Assembly (NCBI RefSeq): GCF_000478195.2
Contig: NZ_AUZM01000007.1
Span: 62,001 to 126,000, forward strand
From: Lyngbya aestuarii BL J
GTDB lineage: Bacteria; Cyanobacteriota; Cyanobacteriia; Cyanobacteriales; Microcoleaceae
Length of the DNA: 64,000 nt
Direction of reading: 5' to 3'
This document shows positions 1 to 9,124 of the stretch, piece after piece. The notes beneath the pieces were generated by a model, which was not told the DNA's origin, searched no databases, and saw only the letters and a program-made list of their open reading frames with translations. Both the position numbers and the translations under genes were made by a program. Position 1 is the first letter of the stretch. Every line of letters begins with the position of its first letter.

Positions 1-1
1 G

Positions 2-181
2 ATTAAGTTTCGTTTTCCTGATGAATCTGACTTTCAGCTTCCCTCAACTTATAGCGGCAATTTCACAGAAGAACTTCACGGAGAAGATGTGCCGGATTTG
101 AACTTAAAAAACATTTCTAAAGAGGAGGAACATGATTTACTTATCCCCAGTAACTACGGACGGATTTGGACTTTGAGTTAA
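2..181 (+). CDS. C-terminal end of an unidentified protein (partial)
   Basis: An open frame runs from the window edge to a TAA at 179-181 and gives about 59 residues ending in SNYGRIWTLS. The start lies outside the window. The closing 'NYGRIW' pattern is reminiscent of the last strand of the C-terminal beta domain of some GH13 glycosidases, but that is only an impression and no catalytic residue is visible. The frame is supported by its uninterrupted length, its balanced composition and the 72-base gap before the next gene on the same strand. It could be any conserved protein. Confidence 0.5.
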   Translation: MKFRFPDESDFQLPSTYSGNFTEELHGEDVPDLNLKNISKEEEHDLLIPSNYGRIWTLS

Positions 182-253
182 CGTTATAATATTTCTGTGA
201 ACATCCCCATGGTCAAAGCTTAAGTCAATACCTGTCTAAAAAAGGCTAAATTA

Positions 254-637
254 ATGGAACGAATCTTTTTAACAATTGCAGCAATTCTAGGTGGTTTATC
301 TGTTATGGCGGGTGCTTTTGGCGCTCATGCTTTGAGTGGGAAAATCAGCGAACGGGCTATAGAAATCTTCGAGACAGGCGCTCGCTATCAAATGTATCAT
401 GCGCTCGCCTTATTCTTAATCGCAGTCCTACTGAGAACTTCTCAATCCCCTCAATCTCCTCAACCGTTATTGAATATTGCTGGAACTGCATTTATTATCG
501 GAGTCGCGATTTTTTCAGGAAGTTTGTATGCTTTAAGCCTAACGGGGATTAAATGGTTAGGTGCAATTACGCCGCTTGGGGGTGTTGCATTGATCGGGGG
601 ATGGGGATGTTTAGCGATCGCGGCTTTTAAGCTATGA
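254..637 (+). CDS. DUF423 family small membrane protein
   Basis: The 127-residue protein has about four hydrophobic segments and the family hallmark N-terminus, a first helix followed by the glycine-rich GAFGAHAL motif (about residues 21-28) and then YQMYHALALF (about 46-55). This matches the DUF423/YgdD family, whose members are inner-membrane proteins of unknown function. Length is normal for the family. The ATG follows an A-rich leader with no strong Shine-Dalgarno sequence. The next gene, map, lies 95 bases downstream on the same strand. No biochemical role can be assigned. Confidence 0.9.
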   Translation: MERIFLTIAAILGGLSVMAGAFGAHALSGKISERAIEIFETGARYQMYHALALFLIAVLLRTSQSPQSPQPLLNIAGTAFIIGVAIFSGSLYALSLTGIKWLGAITPLGGVALIGGWGCLAIAAFKL

Positions 638-732
638 GGAGAACTCGAAATTTATCGATTGAGTGCGTTATGATACCGTAAAGGAGTACGCTGGAAATAT
701 AACCAGACTAATAATACATTAATTAAGCGCAA

Positions 733-1497
733 ATGGAAAGCGAAACAATGGTTCTGTTATCGAGTCGTGAAATTGAAAAAATGCGTCAAGCGGGACGTTT
801 AGCGGCTCAACTGTTAGATCATCTAGAACCGATGGTTAAACCGGGAGTTAGTACCCTCGAAATTAATGATGAAGCCGAACGTTGGACAAAAGCTCACGGC
901 GCTCACAGCGCTCCTTTAGGATATCATGGCTTCCCTAAATCTATTTGTACGAGTATCAATCATGTCATTTGTCACGGTATTCCTAATGCTAAACAAATTC
1001 TCCAAGACGGAGATATTATCAATATTGACGTGACTCCGATTGTAGATGGCTATCACGGCGATACTTCTAAAACATTTTTTGTGGGTACGCCTTCTCCTGT
1101 GGCAAAAAAATTAGTAGAAGTCACCTATGAATCGATGATGCGGGGAATTCAAGCGGTTAAACCCGGGGCTAGAATTGGCGATATTGGTGCTGCTATTCAG
1201 GAATATGCAGAATCTCATGGATTTTCTGTAGTTCGAGATTTTGTGGGTCATGGGGTGAATACCACCTTTCATACAGCGCCCCAAGTTCCCCATTATGGAA
1301 AAGCCGGGAAAGGAAAAAAACTGCGTCAGGGAATGGTTTTTACCATTGAACCGATGATTAATGAAGGGACTTGGGAAGCAAAAGTTCTCGAAGATGGCTG
1401 GACTGCGATTACAATAGATGGTCAACTCTCTGCTCAGTTTGAACATACTATTGCTGTCACTGATTCTGGTGTAGATATCTTGACCCTACCAGATTAG
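733..1497 (+). CDS. map: Type I methionine aminopeptidase
   Basis: This cytoplasmic metalloenzyme removes the initiator methionine from nascent proteins. The 254-residue frame shows the pita-bread fold signatures: the two metal-binding aspartates in the INIDVTPIVDGYHGDTSKTF region (about 96-114), the conserved histidine in GHGVNTTFH (about 173), the glutamate in FTIEPMI and the last metal glutamate in QFEHTIAVT. An in-frame ATG at 748 starts MVLLSSREIEKMRQAG and has a GGAAAG sequence 7 bases upstream, so it may be the true start, giving 249 residues. The enzyme is the short form without an N-terminal SH3-binding extension. Cyanobacteria usually carry several map paralogues, so this is one of a set. 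A hairpin follows the stop. Confidence 0.96.
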   Translation: MESETMVLLSSREIEKMRQAGRLAAQLLDHLEPMVKPGVSTLEINDEAERWTKAHGAHSAPLGYHGFPKSICTSINHVICHGIPNAKQILQDGDIINIDVTPIVDGYHGDTSKTFFVGTPSPVAKKLVEVTYESMMRGIQAVKPGARIGDIGAAIQEYAESHGFSVVRDFVGHGVNTTFHTAPQVPHYGKAGKGKKLRQGMVFTIEPMINEGTWEAKVLEDGWTAITIDGQLSAQFEHTIAVTDSGVDILTLPD

Positions 1498-1511
1498 ACT
1501 GTTTTTTCAGA

Positions 1512-1536
1512 GTAGGGTGGGCAATGCCCACACTAC
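1512..1536 (+). terminator. Hairpin downstream of map (GTGGGC/GCCCAC)
   Basis: A perfect 6-bp stem, GTGGGC-AAT-GCCCAC (1517-1531), is extended by GTAG/CTAC with one mismatch to make a 25-base hairpin. It sits between convergent genes, so it could terminate both. There is no clean T-run on the plus strand. A similar TGGGCAT-TTA-ATGCCCA hairpin follows mop at 61971-61987, so the element may be a dispersed repeat that serves as a terminator. Confidence 0.55.
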
Positions 1537-1545
1537 AATTATTAT

Positions 1546-1806
1546 TTATATTATCGGTAATTCGTCTAACATTTTCGCCAGTAAGTTTAAACAACGTTCT
1601 CCAAAAATTGCGGAGAATAGCCCAACCGTTAAGGGTAAAATGATAGAAAGACTAATTTGAGTCGGACTCCACGCGGCTAAGTTTCCCGAGAGTCCCCCGT
1701 AGGAAAACGGAAGCAACAGGGGAAACAAACCAATGAATGCTCCGATGAGAAAATGAATGATAATGGTCTTGAATGGGCGTTGTTGAGAATTATTTTTAGG
1801 TGTCAT
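1546..1806 (-). CDS. Small integral membrane protein, unknown function
   Basis: The frame opens at a TTG (1830), but the in-frame ATG at 1806 (MTPKNNSQQRPFK) is the better start and gives 86 residues. Two hydrophobic stretches are visible, IIIHFLIGAFIGLFPLLLP and a second around SIILPLTVGLFSAIFG, with a short polar N-terminus, so a two-helix membrane protein is expected. I do not recognise a named family. It is convergent with map, from which a hairpin separates it, and it stands alone on its strand upstream of the large kinase. Confidence 0.6.
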   Translation of the reverse strand: MTPKNNSQQRPFKTIIIHFLIGAFIGLFPLLLPFSYGGLSGNLAAWSPTQISLSIILPLTVGLFSAIFGERCLNLLAKMLDELPII

Positions 1807-1955
1807 CGAACTGTTTTTAATGGACTTCAAGATTAATCTACAATTTCTGACTGATATTTTCCGAAGAGAATAGATAAATTAATACCGTTGTCGATATTGC
1901 AATTGTGGGGATTAAAAACCCGGTTTCTAACAGAAAGTTGGTTTTTGGAATGTAC

Positions 1956-1990
1956 CTGACTGACACCGGATACCGGACACCTGACACCCA
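1956..1990. repeat. Heptanucleotide (STRR-like) repeat
   Basis: Consecutive degenerate 7-mers CTGACTG, ACACCGG, ATACCGG, ACACCTG and ACACCCA lie just downstream of the large kinase gene. Short tandem heptamers are common in filamentous cyanobacterial intergenic DNA. A second array of different sequence is at 26723-26750. Confidence 0.65.
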
Positions 1991-1996
1991 TCTCTA

Positions 1997-4900
1997 TTAA
2001 TAGCGTTGTTGATATTGTAGTTCTGAAAATGTCACCTTAAAAGTGGTTCCTTCTCCTCGAATGAGTTCAATATGTCCTTCAAGCTGAGTGGTTAAAGTAC
2101 AAATCAATTCCATTCCCAAAGACTCAACATTCTGAAAATCGAGATCGGCGGGAAAACCAATACCATTATCTTTAATAGTCAGTGTGACTAAACCTTCAGA
2201 ACTTTGATGGAGTTTTAGCCAAACCTCACCCGTCATTCCATTGGGAAAAGCGTGTTTAAAAACATTAGAGACTAACTCATTAACAATTAACCCGCAGGGA
2301 TGAGCGGTTTCAATATTTAAGAAAATGGGATCAACTTCTGCTTTAAACTCTACTCGTTCATCAATATCACTATAAGATTCTAGCAAATGATCGATTAATT
2401 GTTCTAGATACTCTCCAAAGTTAATTCGGGATAAATTTGTTGATTGATAGAGTTTTTCATGGATTAACGCCATTGAAAAGACTCGGTTTTTGCTATCTTC
2501 TAAAGCTTGAATAAATTTAGGCTCCTCAAAATAATCGGATTGAAACTCTAACAAATTGGCGACAACAAATAAATTGTTTTTCACCCGATGATGAATTTCT
2601 TTGAGTAAAACTTCTTTTTCTCTTAGAGAGTTCTTTAATTGTAATTCTGCTTGCTTACGATCGCTAATATCGCGATAAATCCATAGATGTCCTTGAGATT
2701 GTTGATCAATTTTTATCGGAACATAATCTCGTTCAAATGTTCCTTGATCTGAGGCTTTTAGTTCTTCATTGATGACAATTTCTCCTTGATGAATAATCTC
2801 TTGATATCGTTGGATAAATTGGGATTGATCGGAAAACAAATGTTGAGAGTCCTCAGTCAAGTTAGAAAAATTATGTCTGATCAGAGTTTTAGGATTCTCT
2901 TTTATTTTTAACAAATCACAGAAGGTTTGATTCGCTAAAACAATTTGCTGATTTTCATCTTCTACCAAAACTCCCAACTGTAAATTTTCAATCAGGGTGC
3001 TGAGGTGAGAAGTGGTTGCTTGCAGTTGTTCTTCTATTTGTTTTTGTTCAGTAATGTCAATTCCGACTAAAATTGCTGCTCGATCTTGATTGTATTTCTG
3101 AGCAACAAGTAAATAAAATCGGCTTTCATTCTTAACTTGGACTTCTAAAACTCGTTGACGATTATGACTATTCCGATCTTTGAAAAACTGAATAAAGAAT
3201 TGGCTAAACGTAGACGAATAAGAATCTAAAAATCCAATTTTTTGACCGATAAAATCTTCCGGAGATAACTTCATCGCTCTTGCGAGTTGGCGGTTTACTC
3301 CCAAATAATGAAGATCGGAACTAACCCAAGAAACAAACCCCGGAACGGCATTGAGAACCGCTTGTAATTGTTCGTTTGTCGCTTTTAGCTGTTGTTCGGC
3401 TTGTTTACGATCGCTGATGTCATAGTTAATCCCCGTCATCCGTACAGCTTCACCTGCTTGATTGCGTTGAATAATAGCATCGGCTTTGAGGTAGTAAGTC
3501 GAACCATCAGGATGCCTAACTCGAAATTCAATATCATAGTCCTTTTGCCCTCGTAATGCTTGTTGAATTGCAAAATCTGCTCGATCTCGATCCTCAGAAT
3601 GCACTCTCTGTTGCCAACCTTCATAAACATTCCCGAACTCTGAGGGTTTAATTCCATAAAGTTCATACATCCGCTCATCCCAAGTTAAAACATTATTGAC
3701 AAGATCTAATTCCCAAATTCCAATATTTCCAGCTTTAATCGCCAGTTGCAAGCGTTCAGAAAGCTTAATTAGTTGTTTTTCTGCTTGTTTGCGATCGCTA
3801 ATATCAATCCAATACCCAATAATTTCTAAGGGCTGACCCGCAGCATCTCGGACTAATTTCATTTGATCATAAATCCAACGATACGTCCCGTCACCCTTTA
3901 GAAAACGGTATTCGTGACTGTAATATCCTTGCTCAAATAAAGGAGCTAATCCGATAGTTGAAATGCGGGAGACATCATCAGGATGAAGATGCTCAAACCA
4001 GAATCCCGGTTGGAGAATTTCTGAAAATTCATAACCCAAAACAGTTAAAGCATTCTCACTGACAAAGGTTGTGCGGTAATCTCCTTTGGCTTCAAGACTG
4101 TAGAGAATACCCGGACTCGAAGACAGCAAATATTGTAATCGTTCCTGACTTAATAATAAAGCTTGTTCTGCTTGTTGACGTTCTTGTAATTCGGTTTGTA
4201 GCTGTTTGTAGAGTTGAGATTGTTTGATAGCAATTGCCAACTGACTAGCGAGTTGTTTGAGTAAATCAATATCTTTGGAGAGCCATTGTCTCTGACTCGA
4301 ACAGTGATGAACAATCAACAATCCCCAGAGTTTATTTTCTTGAATAATCCCCACTGCAACTTTAGCTTTGACTTGAAATTGCTGTACAAATTCTACCAAA
4401 CAAGGTAAAACTTCATCCTGTTCCATATCAGAAATAATGCCAACTTTACCCTGAATATAATCGTCATATATTTCTGCGGGGAATGTTTCTTCGGGGAAGG
4501 TTTGATCGAGGATAGCAGTCAAATCAGGATTAACCGCTTCTGCAATCGCCTCTCCAGTTCCATCTGAATAGATCCGATAAATCAAGGCTCGATCGGCTTC
4601 TAAAACCTGCTTAACTTCGGTAACGGTTGTATTAAGAATTTCATTGAGTTCTAAAGATTCTCGAATCCGTTGAGTTACGGTTTTGATGAGTTGTTCTCGC
4701 TCTAGCTGTTTTCGCAGTTCTTCTTCAGCGATTTTTGACTTGGTAACATCGTTTTGAATGCTCAAATAATGGGTAATATTTCCCCGTTCATCGTAAATTG
4801 GCGAGAGGTTTAATTCATTCCAAAATAAACTCCCATCTTGGCGATAATTACGAAGTATAACCGTACAGCTTTCTTGATTTTTGAGAGCCTCCCGTAATCG

Positions 4901-7831
4901 CTCAAGTTCCGGTTGATTGTTATCCGATCCTTGCAGAAAACGGGCATTTCTCCCGACAATTTCTGAGGCTGAATATCCGGTGATTTTTTCAAAAGCGGGA
5001 TTAACAAAAATAATCGGGTAATCTTCTAAACGAGCATCGGCTAAAACAATTCCATTGCTACTGGCGGCGATCGCTTTTTCACTCAACCGTAATCGTTCTT
5101 CTGTTTGTTTGCGATTGGTAATATCCGATGCAGCACCGAGGGTTTGTTTGGGTTTTCCCTCTGGGGTACGAGCAAAGATGGTATCTCGACTGAGTAACCA
5201 ATGCCAATTTCCCTGAACATCCCGCACTCGATACTCAATTTCAATAATCTCATTATCCTTAGCGGTGTCAAATTTGAGGTGATGATCGGGAAATTTGGCT
5301 AAATCTTCGGGATGAATAATATTCAAAAATAGTTGATCGCCCATGGCTTGAATTTGTTGGCGAGTATAACCCAAGATAATCTCGATTTCTCGGTTAACAT
5401 AAATATTCCGTTGCTCGATAATATCGTAAATATAAATAATATTTGGTGTCGCATCAGCAACACTTTGGATAAAGTGCTGACTTTGTTGAAGTTCTGCTTC
5501 AGTTTGTCGGTGTTCTCGAACTTCTTTTAAGAGTTGCTGATTAGTTTTTTGTAATTGAGCGGTGCGTCGTTGTATCCTTTCTTCTAACTGTTGATTGAGA
5601 CGTTGGAGGGCGAGTTCGGCTTGTTTGCGTTCACTAATATCGGTAATTGTCCCCACATAACCGACAATCATTCCGGTGGGATTGCGTTCTGCTGTGGCTT
5701 GAGCATAAACCCAGGCTGTTGTATGATCAGGACGCTGAAACCGATATTCACACTGAAATTGTTTCTTGTGTTGAGCCGCTTCATAGCATTGGTGAAAAAC
5801 CCGTTCTCGATCTTTGGGATGAATGGCCCGACTCCAACCGCTCCCCAGCGCTTCAGAGGAACTCAACCCGGCGATCTCGCACCACCGTTGGTTCACATAG
5901 AGACATTCCCCTTGATTGTTGGTATGAAATATCCCCACAGGAGAGACTTCGGCGAGGGTGGCGTAGCGTTTTTGGCTGGTTTGTAGCTGTTGTTCAAACT
6001 CTTTGCGATCGGTAATATCACGGGCGACAGCATAGACGATGCCTTCTTCAAGCGGTGTTGAAGTCCACGATAACCAACGATAGGAACCGTCTTTACATCG
6101 GTAACGATTTTTAAAATTCCGAGAGGGAATTCCTTGGGTTAAAATTTCTAACTCGGATTGGGTTTGATCTCGATCTTCGGGGTGAACGAAGTTAGATAAG
6201 GGTTGAGATAATAGTTCCGCTTCACTGTAGCCCAATAAATTTGTAAATTGAGGATTGATGCGCTTAAAATAGCCATCTGCTCCGGCTATACAAAATAAAT
6301 CAACAGACAGATTAAAAAATTGATTGAATTCTTTTTCTGTGTCTAATCGTTCGATAGTAGAGGCGATAATATTGGCGATCGCTTGTAAAAAGTTGATGTC
6401 GTCGGGGGAGAAACTTCGCGCTTGGGGGGAGTGAACGCCTAAAACTCCAAAGGGGCGTTCTTTTCCTGCAATAATTACTGTCGCCCCACTGATAATCCCT
6501 GCATTGTGAAGCAGAAGAGCGCCTCGAAAGCGGGTTTCTACTCGTAAATCTTCAACGATCACGGGTTTACCTTGGCTGAGGGTGTAGCCCGCGATCGTTT
6601 GGGAACTGGCGGAGATCGTTGCTTGTTTGATTACATCAGGAAACCAACCCACTCCGTTTCTGAGTAACAATGTCGCTTCGTGAGGGAGGAGTTCAAAAAT
6701 TTCGCTGTATTGAATGTTTAGGGTTTGAGCGACTAGAGTAACGGCTTCGGTGAGTAAAGGATCGAGTTGAGTTTGACAAATGGCTTGTTGACTCAGTTGG
6801 GCGATCGCTTCTTGTTGTTGGGTGCGAATTCTCAGTTGGGTTTCGATTTGTTGCTGTTTGAGAAATTCTTGCTTTTCGAGTTCGAGTTGACTGACTTTTT
6901 CCTGTAATACTTCAACAACACTATACAATTCAATCGGATTGAAGACTGAAAGTAAGCAGCTAGTCGTCAATAAACCCAGAAGTTCGCCCTGAACTCCTGT
7001 TACGACTAACTGACGAATGTTCTGTTGTTGCATTTGTTGATGAGCGCTCAACAGACTATCACTTGTTTTCACACTAAAAAGCGGCGTACTCATCACCTCT
7101 TTTGCTCGGAGGCGATCGCAATTTAAACCTAAAATCTGAAACTGAACAATATCTCGCTCGGTGATCATCCCAACTGGAATTTTTATGACTTTGTGATCCT
7201 CAGCACAAGTTTGAGTCTCAGTGATCACAATACAACTCACTTGGTGTTGAACCATCAACTGGACAATCTCTAATACTGAAGCCGTTGGAGGGGCATCAAT
7301 GACTTGAGAATTCATCACCTCACCCACAAAACGCAATTTCAAGAAATTGGCTGGTTTAAGGGCTTTGTTGAGGCTTGCTTGGGTGATCACTCCTAATAGT
7401 TGAGCTTGATCATTGACAACGGGAAGATGACGAATTATATGCGATCTCAATTGTGACAAAGCTGTGAAAAATCCCGGGTATTCAGCCTCATGTAAAACCT
7501 GAACCTGTGGACTCATCACTTCACCCACAGAAGCTTGAGAAAGGTTTTTTCCAAAAGCAGTTAGCCGCACGATGTCTCGCTCTGTTAAAATACCAACTAA
7601 GCGATTATTTTCCATAACCAAAGCATAGCTATGGTTTTCTGCTGGCTGGACAGAAGTATTCTGAGAACTCGAGGGTTGAGGTGAGTAAGGATCTTCACGA
7701 TGATTCATACTCGCCAAAGCCTCTAAAACCGGAGTTTCTGGCGCAACCACGAGGGGATGACAGTCTAGAATTTCTGCCAAATTATCCCAATTTTGGGAAC
7801 AGATCGGTACAGGGTCGGGCTGTATGAGCAT
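1997..7831 (-). CDS. Giant hybrid sensor histidine kinase: 4 CBS, 2 GAF, 8 PAS, HisKA_2, HATPase
   Basis: This 1944-residue multi-input sensor kinase has no transmembrane segment, so it is probably cytoplasmic. Order with rough residues: four CBS motifs in two pairs (20-310), GAF1 (344-494), PAS1 (500-608), PAS2 (620-731), coiled coil (735-785), PAS3 (787-907), a LOV-like PAS4 (917-1034) reading GRNARFLQG, GAF2 (1047-1210) with Cys1144 where bilin GAF domains carry their ligand, PAS5-PAS8 (1227-1724), and HisKA_2 (1737-1811) with KEIHHRVKNN. The likely phosphoacceptor is His1748. A HATPase domain with KDNGIGFP closes the protein at about 1830-1941. It has no receiver, so phosphate must go to a separate REC protein, and the REC genes starting 1.3 kb away on the other strand are obvious candidates. 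The C-terminus, ELQYQQRY, matches that of the paralogous kinase at 15932-19066. The ATG at 7831 is the only good start. Confidence 0.93.
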   Translation of the reverse strand: MLIQPDPVPICSQNWDNLAEILDCHPLVVAPETPVLEALASMNHREDPYSPQPSSSQNTSVQPAENHSYALVMENNRLVGILTERDIVRLTAFGKNLSQASVGEVMSPQVQVLHEAEYPGFFTALSQLRSHIIRHLPVVNDQAQLLGVITQASLNKALKPANFLKLRFVGEVMNSQVIDAPPTASVLEIVQLMVQHQVSCIVITETQTCAEDHKVIKIPVGMITERDIVQFQILGLNCDRLRAKEVMSTPLFSVKTSDSLLSAHQQMQQQNIRQLVVTGVQGELLGLLTTSCLLSVFNPIELYSVVEVLQEKVSQLELEKQEFLKQQQIETQLRIRTQQQEAIAQLSQQAICQTQLDPLLTEAVTLVAQTLNIQYSEIFELLPHEATLLLRNGVGWFPDVIKQATISASSQTIAGYTLSQGKPVIVEDLRVETRFRGALLLHNAGIISGATVIIAGKERPFGVLGVHSPQARSFSPDDINFLQAIANIIASTIERLDTEKEFNQFFNLSVDLFCIAGADGYFKRINPQFTNLLGYSEAELLSQPLSNFVHPEDRDQTQSELEILTQGIPSRNFKNRYRCKDGSYRWLSWTSTPLEEGIVYAVARDITDRKEFEQQLQTSQKRYATLAEVSPVGIFHTNNQGECLYVNQRWCEIAGLSSSEALGSGWSRAIHPKDRERVFHQCYEAAQHKKQFQCEYRFQRPDHTTAWVYAQATAERNPTGMIVGYVGTITDISERKQAELALQRLNQQLEERIQRRTAQLQKTNQQLLKEVREHRQTEAELQQSQHFIQSVADATPNIIYIYDIIEQRNIYVNREIEIILGYTRQQIQAMGDQLFLNIIHPEDLAKFPDHHLKFDTAKDNEIIEIEYRVRDVQGNWHWLLSRDTIFARTPEGKPKQTLGAASDITNRKQTEERLRLSEKAIAASSNGIVLADARLEDYPIIFVNPAFEKITGYSASEIVGRNARFLQGSDNNQPELERLREALKNQESCTVILRNYRQDGSLFWNELNLSPIYDERGNITHYLSIQNDVTKSKIAEEELRKQLEREQLIKTVTQRIRESLELNEILNTTVTEVKQVLEADRALIYRIYSDGTGEAIAEAVNPDLTAILDQTFPEETFPAEIYDDYIQGKVGIISDMEQDEVLPCLVEFVQQFQVKAKVAVGIIQENKLWGLLIVHHCSSQRQWLSKDIDLLKQLASQLAIAIKQSQLYKQLQTELQERQQAEQALLLSQERLQYLLSSSPGILYSLEAKGDYRTTFVSENALTVLGYEFSEILQPGFWFEHLHPDDVSRISTIGLAPLFEQGYYSHEYRFLKGDGTYRWIYDQMKLVRDAAGQPLEIIGYWIDISDRKQAEKQLIKLSERLQLAIKAGNIGIWELDLVNNVLTWDERMYELYGIKPSEFGNVYEGWQQRVHSEDRDRADFAIQQALRGQKDYDIEFRVRHPDGSTYYLKADAIIQRNQAGEAVRMTGINYDISDRKQAEQQLKATNEQLQAVLNAVPGFVSWVSSDLHYLGVNRQLARAMKLSPEDFIGQKIGFLDSYSSTFSQFFIQFFKDRNSHNRQRVLEVQVKNESRFYLLVAQKYNQDRAAILVGIDITEQKQIEEQLQATTSHLSTLIENLQLGVLVEDENQQIVLANQTFCDLLKIKENPKTLIRHNFSNLTEDSQHLFSDQSQFIQRYQEIIHQGEIVINEELKASDQGTFERDYVPIKIDQQSQGHLWIYRDISDRKQAELQLKNSLREKEVLLKEIHHRVKNNLFVVANLLEFQSDYFEEPKFIQALEDSKNRVFSMALIHEKLYQSTNLSRINFGEYLEQLIDHLLESYSDIDERVEFKAEVDPIFLNIETAHPCGLIVNELVSNVFKHAFPNGMTGEVWLKLHQSSEGLVTLTIKDNGIGFPADLDFQNVESLGMELICTLTTQLEGHIELIRGEGTTFKVTFSELQYQQRY

Positions 7832-8210
7832 TGTTATTCTGTATCGTGTTGATAAGTTAAACTTAAAGGTATATTATCTGATCTAGTTTAATCTTAACTT
7901 GAGCCAACATTCAAGCTACCGATCAACTCGGGGAGGTAACAAATTATAAATTTAATGAGTGAAACTTGAACTAGAATAGAAAAAAAGTTTGAGGCGGCTC
8001 AGTCGAGAGCTATTGAGGAAAAAGTCGATTAGCTGTTCTCTCTCTCTAGAGAACCCATTTTTAATCTTTATCCTGAGCGTTAGATTGAAGCAAAATTTAG
8101 ACTTTCATAGAGAGCAATCTATCAAGTGAGATTGTAGTTAATTTTATTCAATCTCTAAAATAATCATTTTTGAAAAAACTCAAAATCGAATCAATGATGA
8201 TAACTTGACC
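7832..8210. other. Divergent intergenic region between two kinase genes
   Basis: About 380 bases of AT-rich DNA separate the minus-strand giant kinase from the plus-strand kinase series, so it should hold both promoters. I see no clear operator, terminator hairpin or small ORF. A run of TCTCTCTCTCTAGAGA at about 8037-8052 is the only low-complexity feature. Confidence 0.5.
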
Positions 8211-9047
8211 ATGCTAGATCCACAAGATGACAATCAAGATCATAATCATCCCACCTCTATTGAGGAGTTACAAGAAAAAATCAATCAACTTGAAACTGAC
8301 AAAAAACAGATGATCCAACAACATGATCAACAAATGAAACAACTCGAAAAGGAGTTAAACAATCTAAAATCACGCTTTATTACAACAGTTTCTCACGAGT
8401 TTAGAACTCCACTAACAACGATTTCATTTTCCGCCGGACTTCTCGAAAACTACAGCAACAAAATTTCTGAGGAGAAAAAGCAAACCCATTTTCAGCGGAT
8501 CAAACAAGGAATTGAGCAAATGACCAGTTTGTTAGAAGATACTTTAATTATTGGAAAACTAGATTCAGGTAGTCTAGAGATCAATTTCACTTCTGTCAAT
8601 CTCGAAAAAATTTGTCGTGTTCTAGTCGAAAAAATGCAGCAAAAAACCAATCAGCATGAAATCATTTTTAGTGTTCAGGGTACAAGTTATGACGGAAAAT
8701 TCGATGAAATGTTACTCAAACAATTAATCAATCACTTACTGTCTAATGCGATTAAATATGCTCCAGAGGGGGGTGAGATCAAATTTGAGCTAATCTGTGA
8801 AAATCAGCAAGCACTCTTCAAAATTCAAGATCAAGGTATTGGAATTCCGAAAAGCAATCTTGATCGCTTATTTACTAATTATTATCGAGGGACAAATATT
8901 GGTAACATCTCAGGAACGGGTTTGGGATTATCTTTAGTTAAACAAATAGTAGACTTACATGACGGTAAAATCACCATTGAGAGTGAAGAAAATCAAGGAA
9001 CTAAAATTATAGTGATTCTCCCCTTAAATGCTGATCAACAGAGTTAG
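8211..9047 (+). CDS. Small soluble histidine kinase (coiled coil, HisKA, HATPase)
   Basis: The ATG at 8211 (MLDPQDDNQD) gives 278 residues; a TTG two codons upstream is also open. The first 55 residues are charged and coiled-coil-like, with no sensor domain and no membrane segment. The H-box is TTVSHEFRTPLTT (phosphoacceptor His at about 62), followed by the N-box HLLSNAIKYAPEGG, the G1 box IQDQGIGIP and the G2 box GTGLGLSLVKQIV. It can therefore autophosphorylate but needs signal or partner input from elsewhere. It closely resembles the kinase half of the protein at 12669-13787 (shared FQRIK...LLED region), which suggests local duplication. A REC-EAL gene follows 77 bases downstream, a plausible partner. 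Confidence 0.93.
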   Translation: MLDPQDDNQDHNHPTSIEELQEKINQLETDKKQMIQQHDQQMKQLEKELNNLKSRFITTVSHEFRTPLTTISFSAGLLENYSNKISEEKKQTHFQRIKQGIEQMTSLLEDTLIIGKLDSGSLEINFTSVNLEKICRVLVEKMQQKTNQHEIIFSVQGTSYDGKFDEMLLKQLINHLLSNAIKYAPEGGEIKFELICENQQALFKIQDQGIGIPKSNLDRLFTNYYRGTNIGNISGTGLGLSLVKQIVDLHDGKITIESEENQGTKIIVILPLNADQQS

Positions 9048-9124
9048 GAATCAGAAATCAAATTGATCAAACAGTTCTATATTATTTAGCTTAAAATTCT
9101 CTAATGTTGTCAATCTCAAGAACA

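Noticed and set aside
1111-1446. 111-residue minus-strand frame inside map
   Set aside because: Fully antisense to a clearly conserved gene; composition is that of a shadow frame.
5591-6015. Two plus-strand frames inside the giant kinase
   Set aside because: Shadows of PAS1 and PAS2, which carry the conserved motifs on the other strand.
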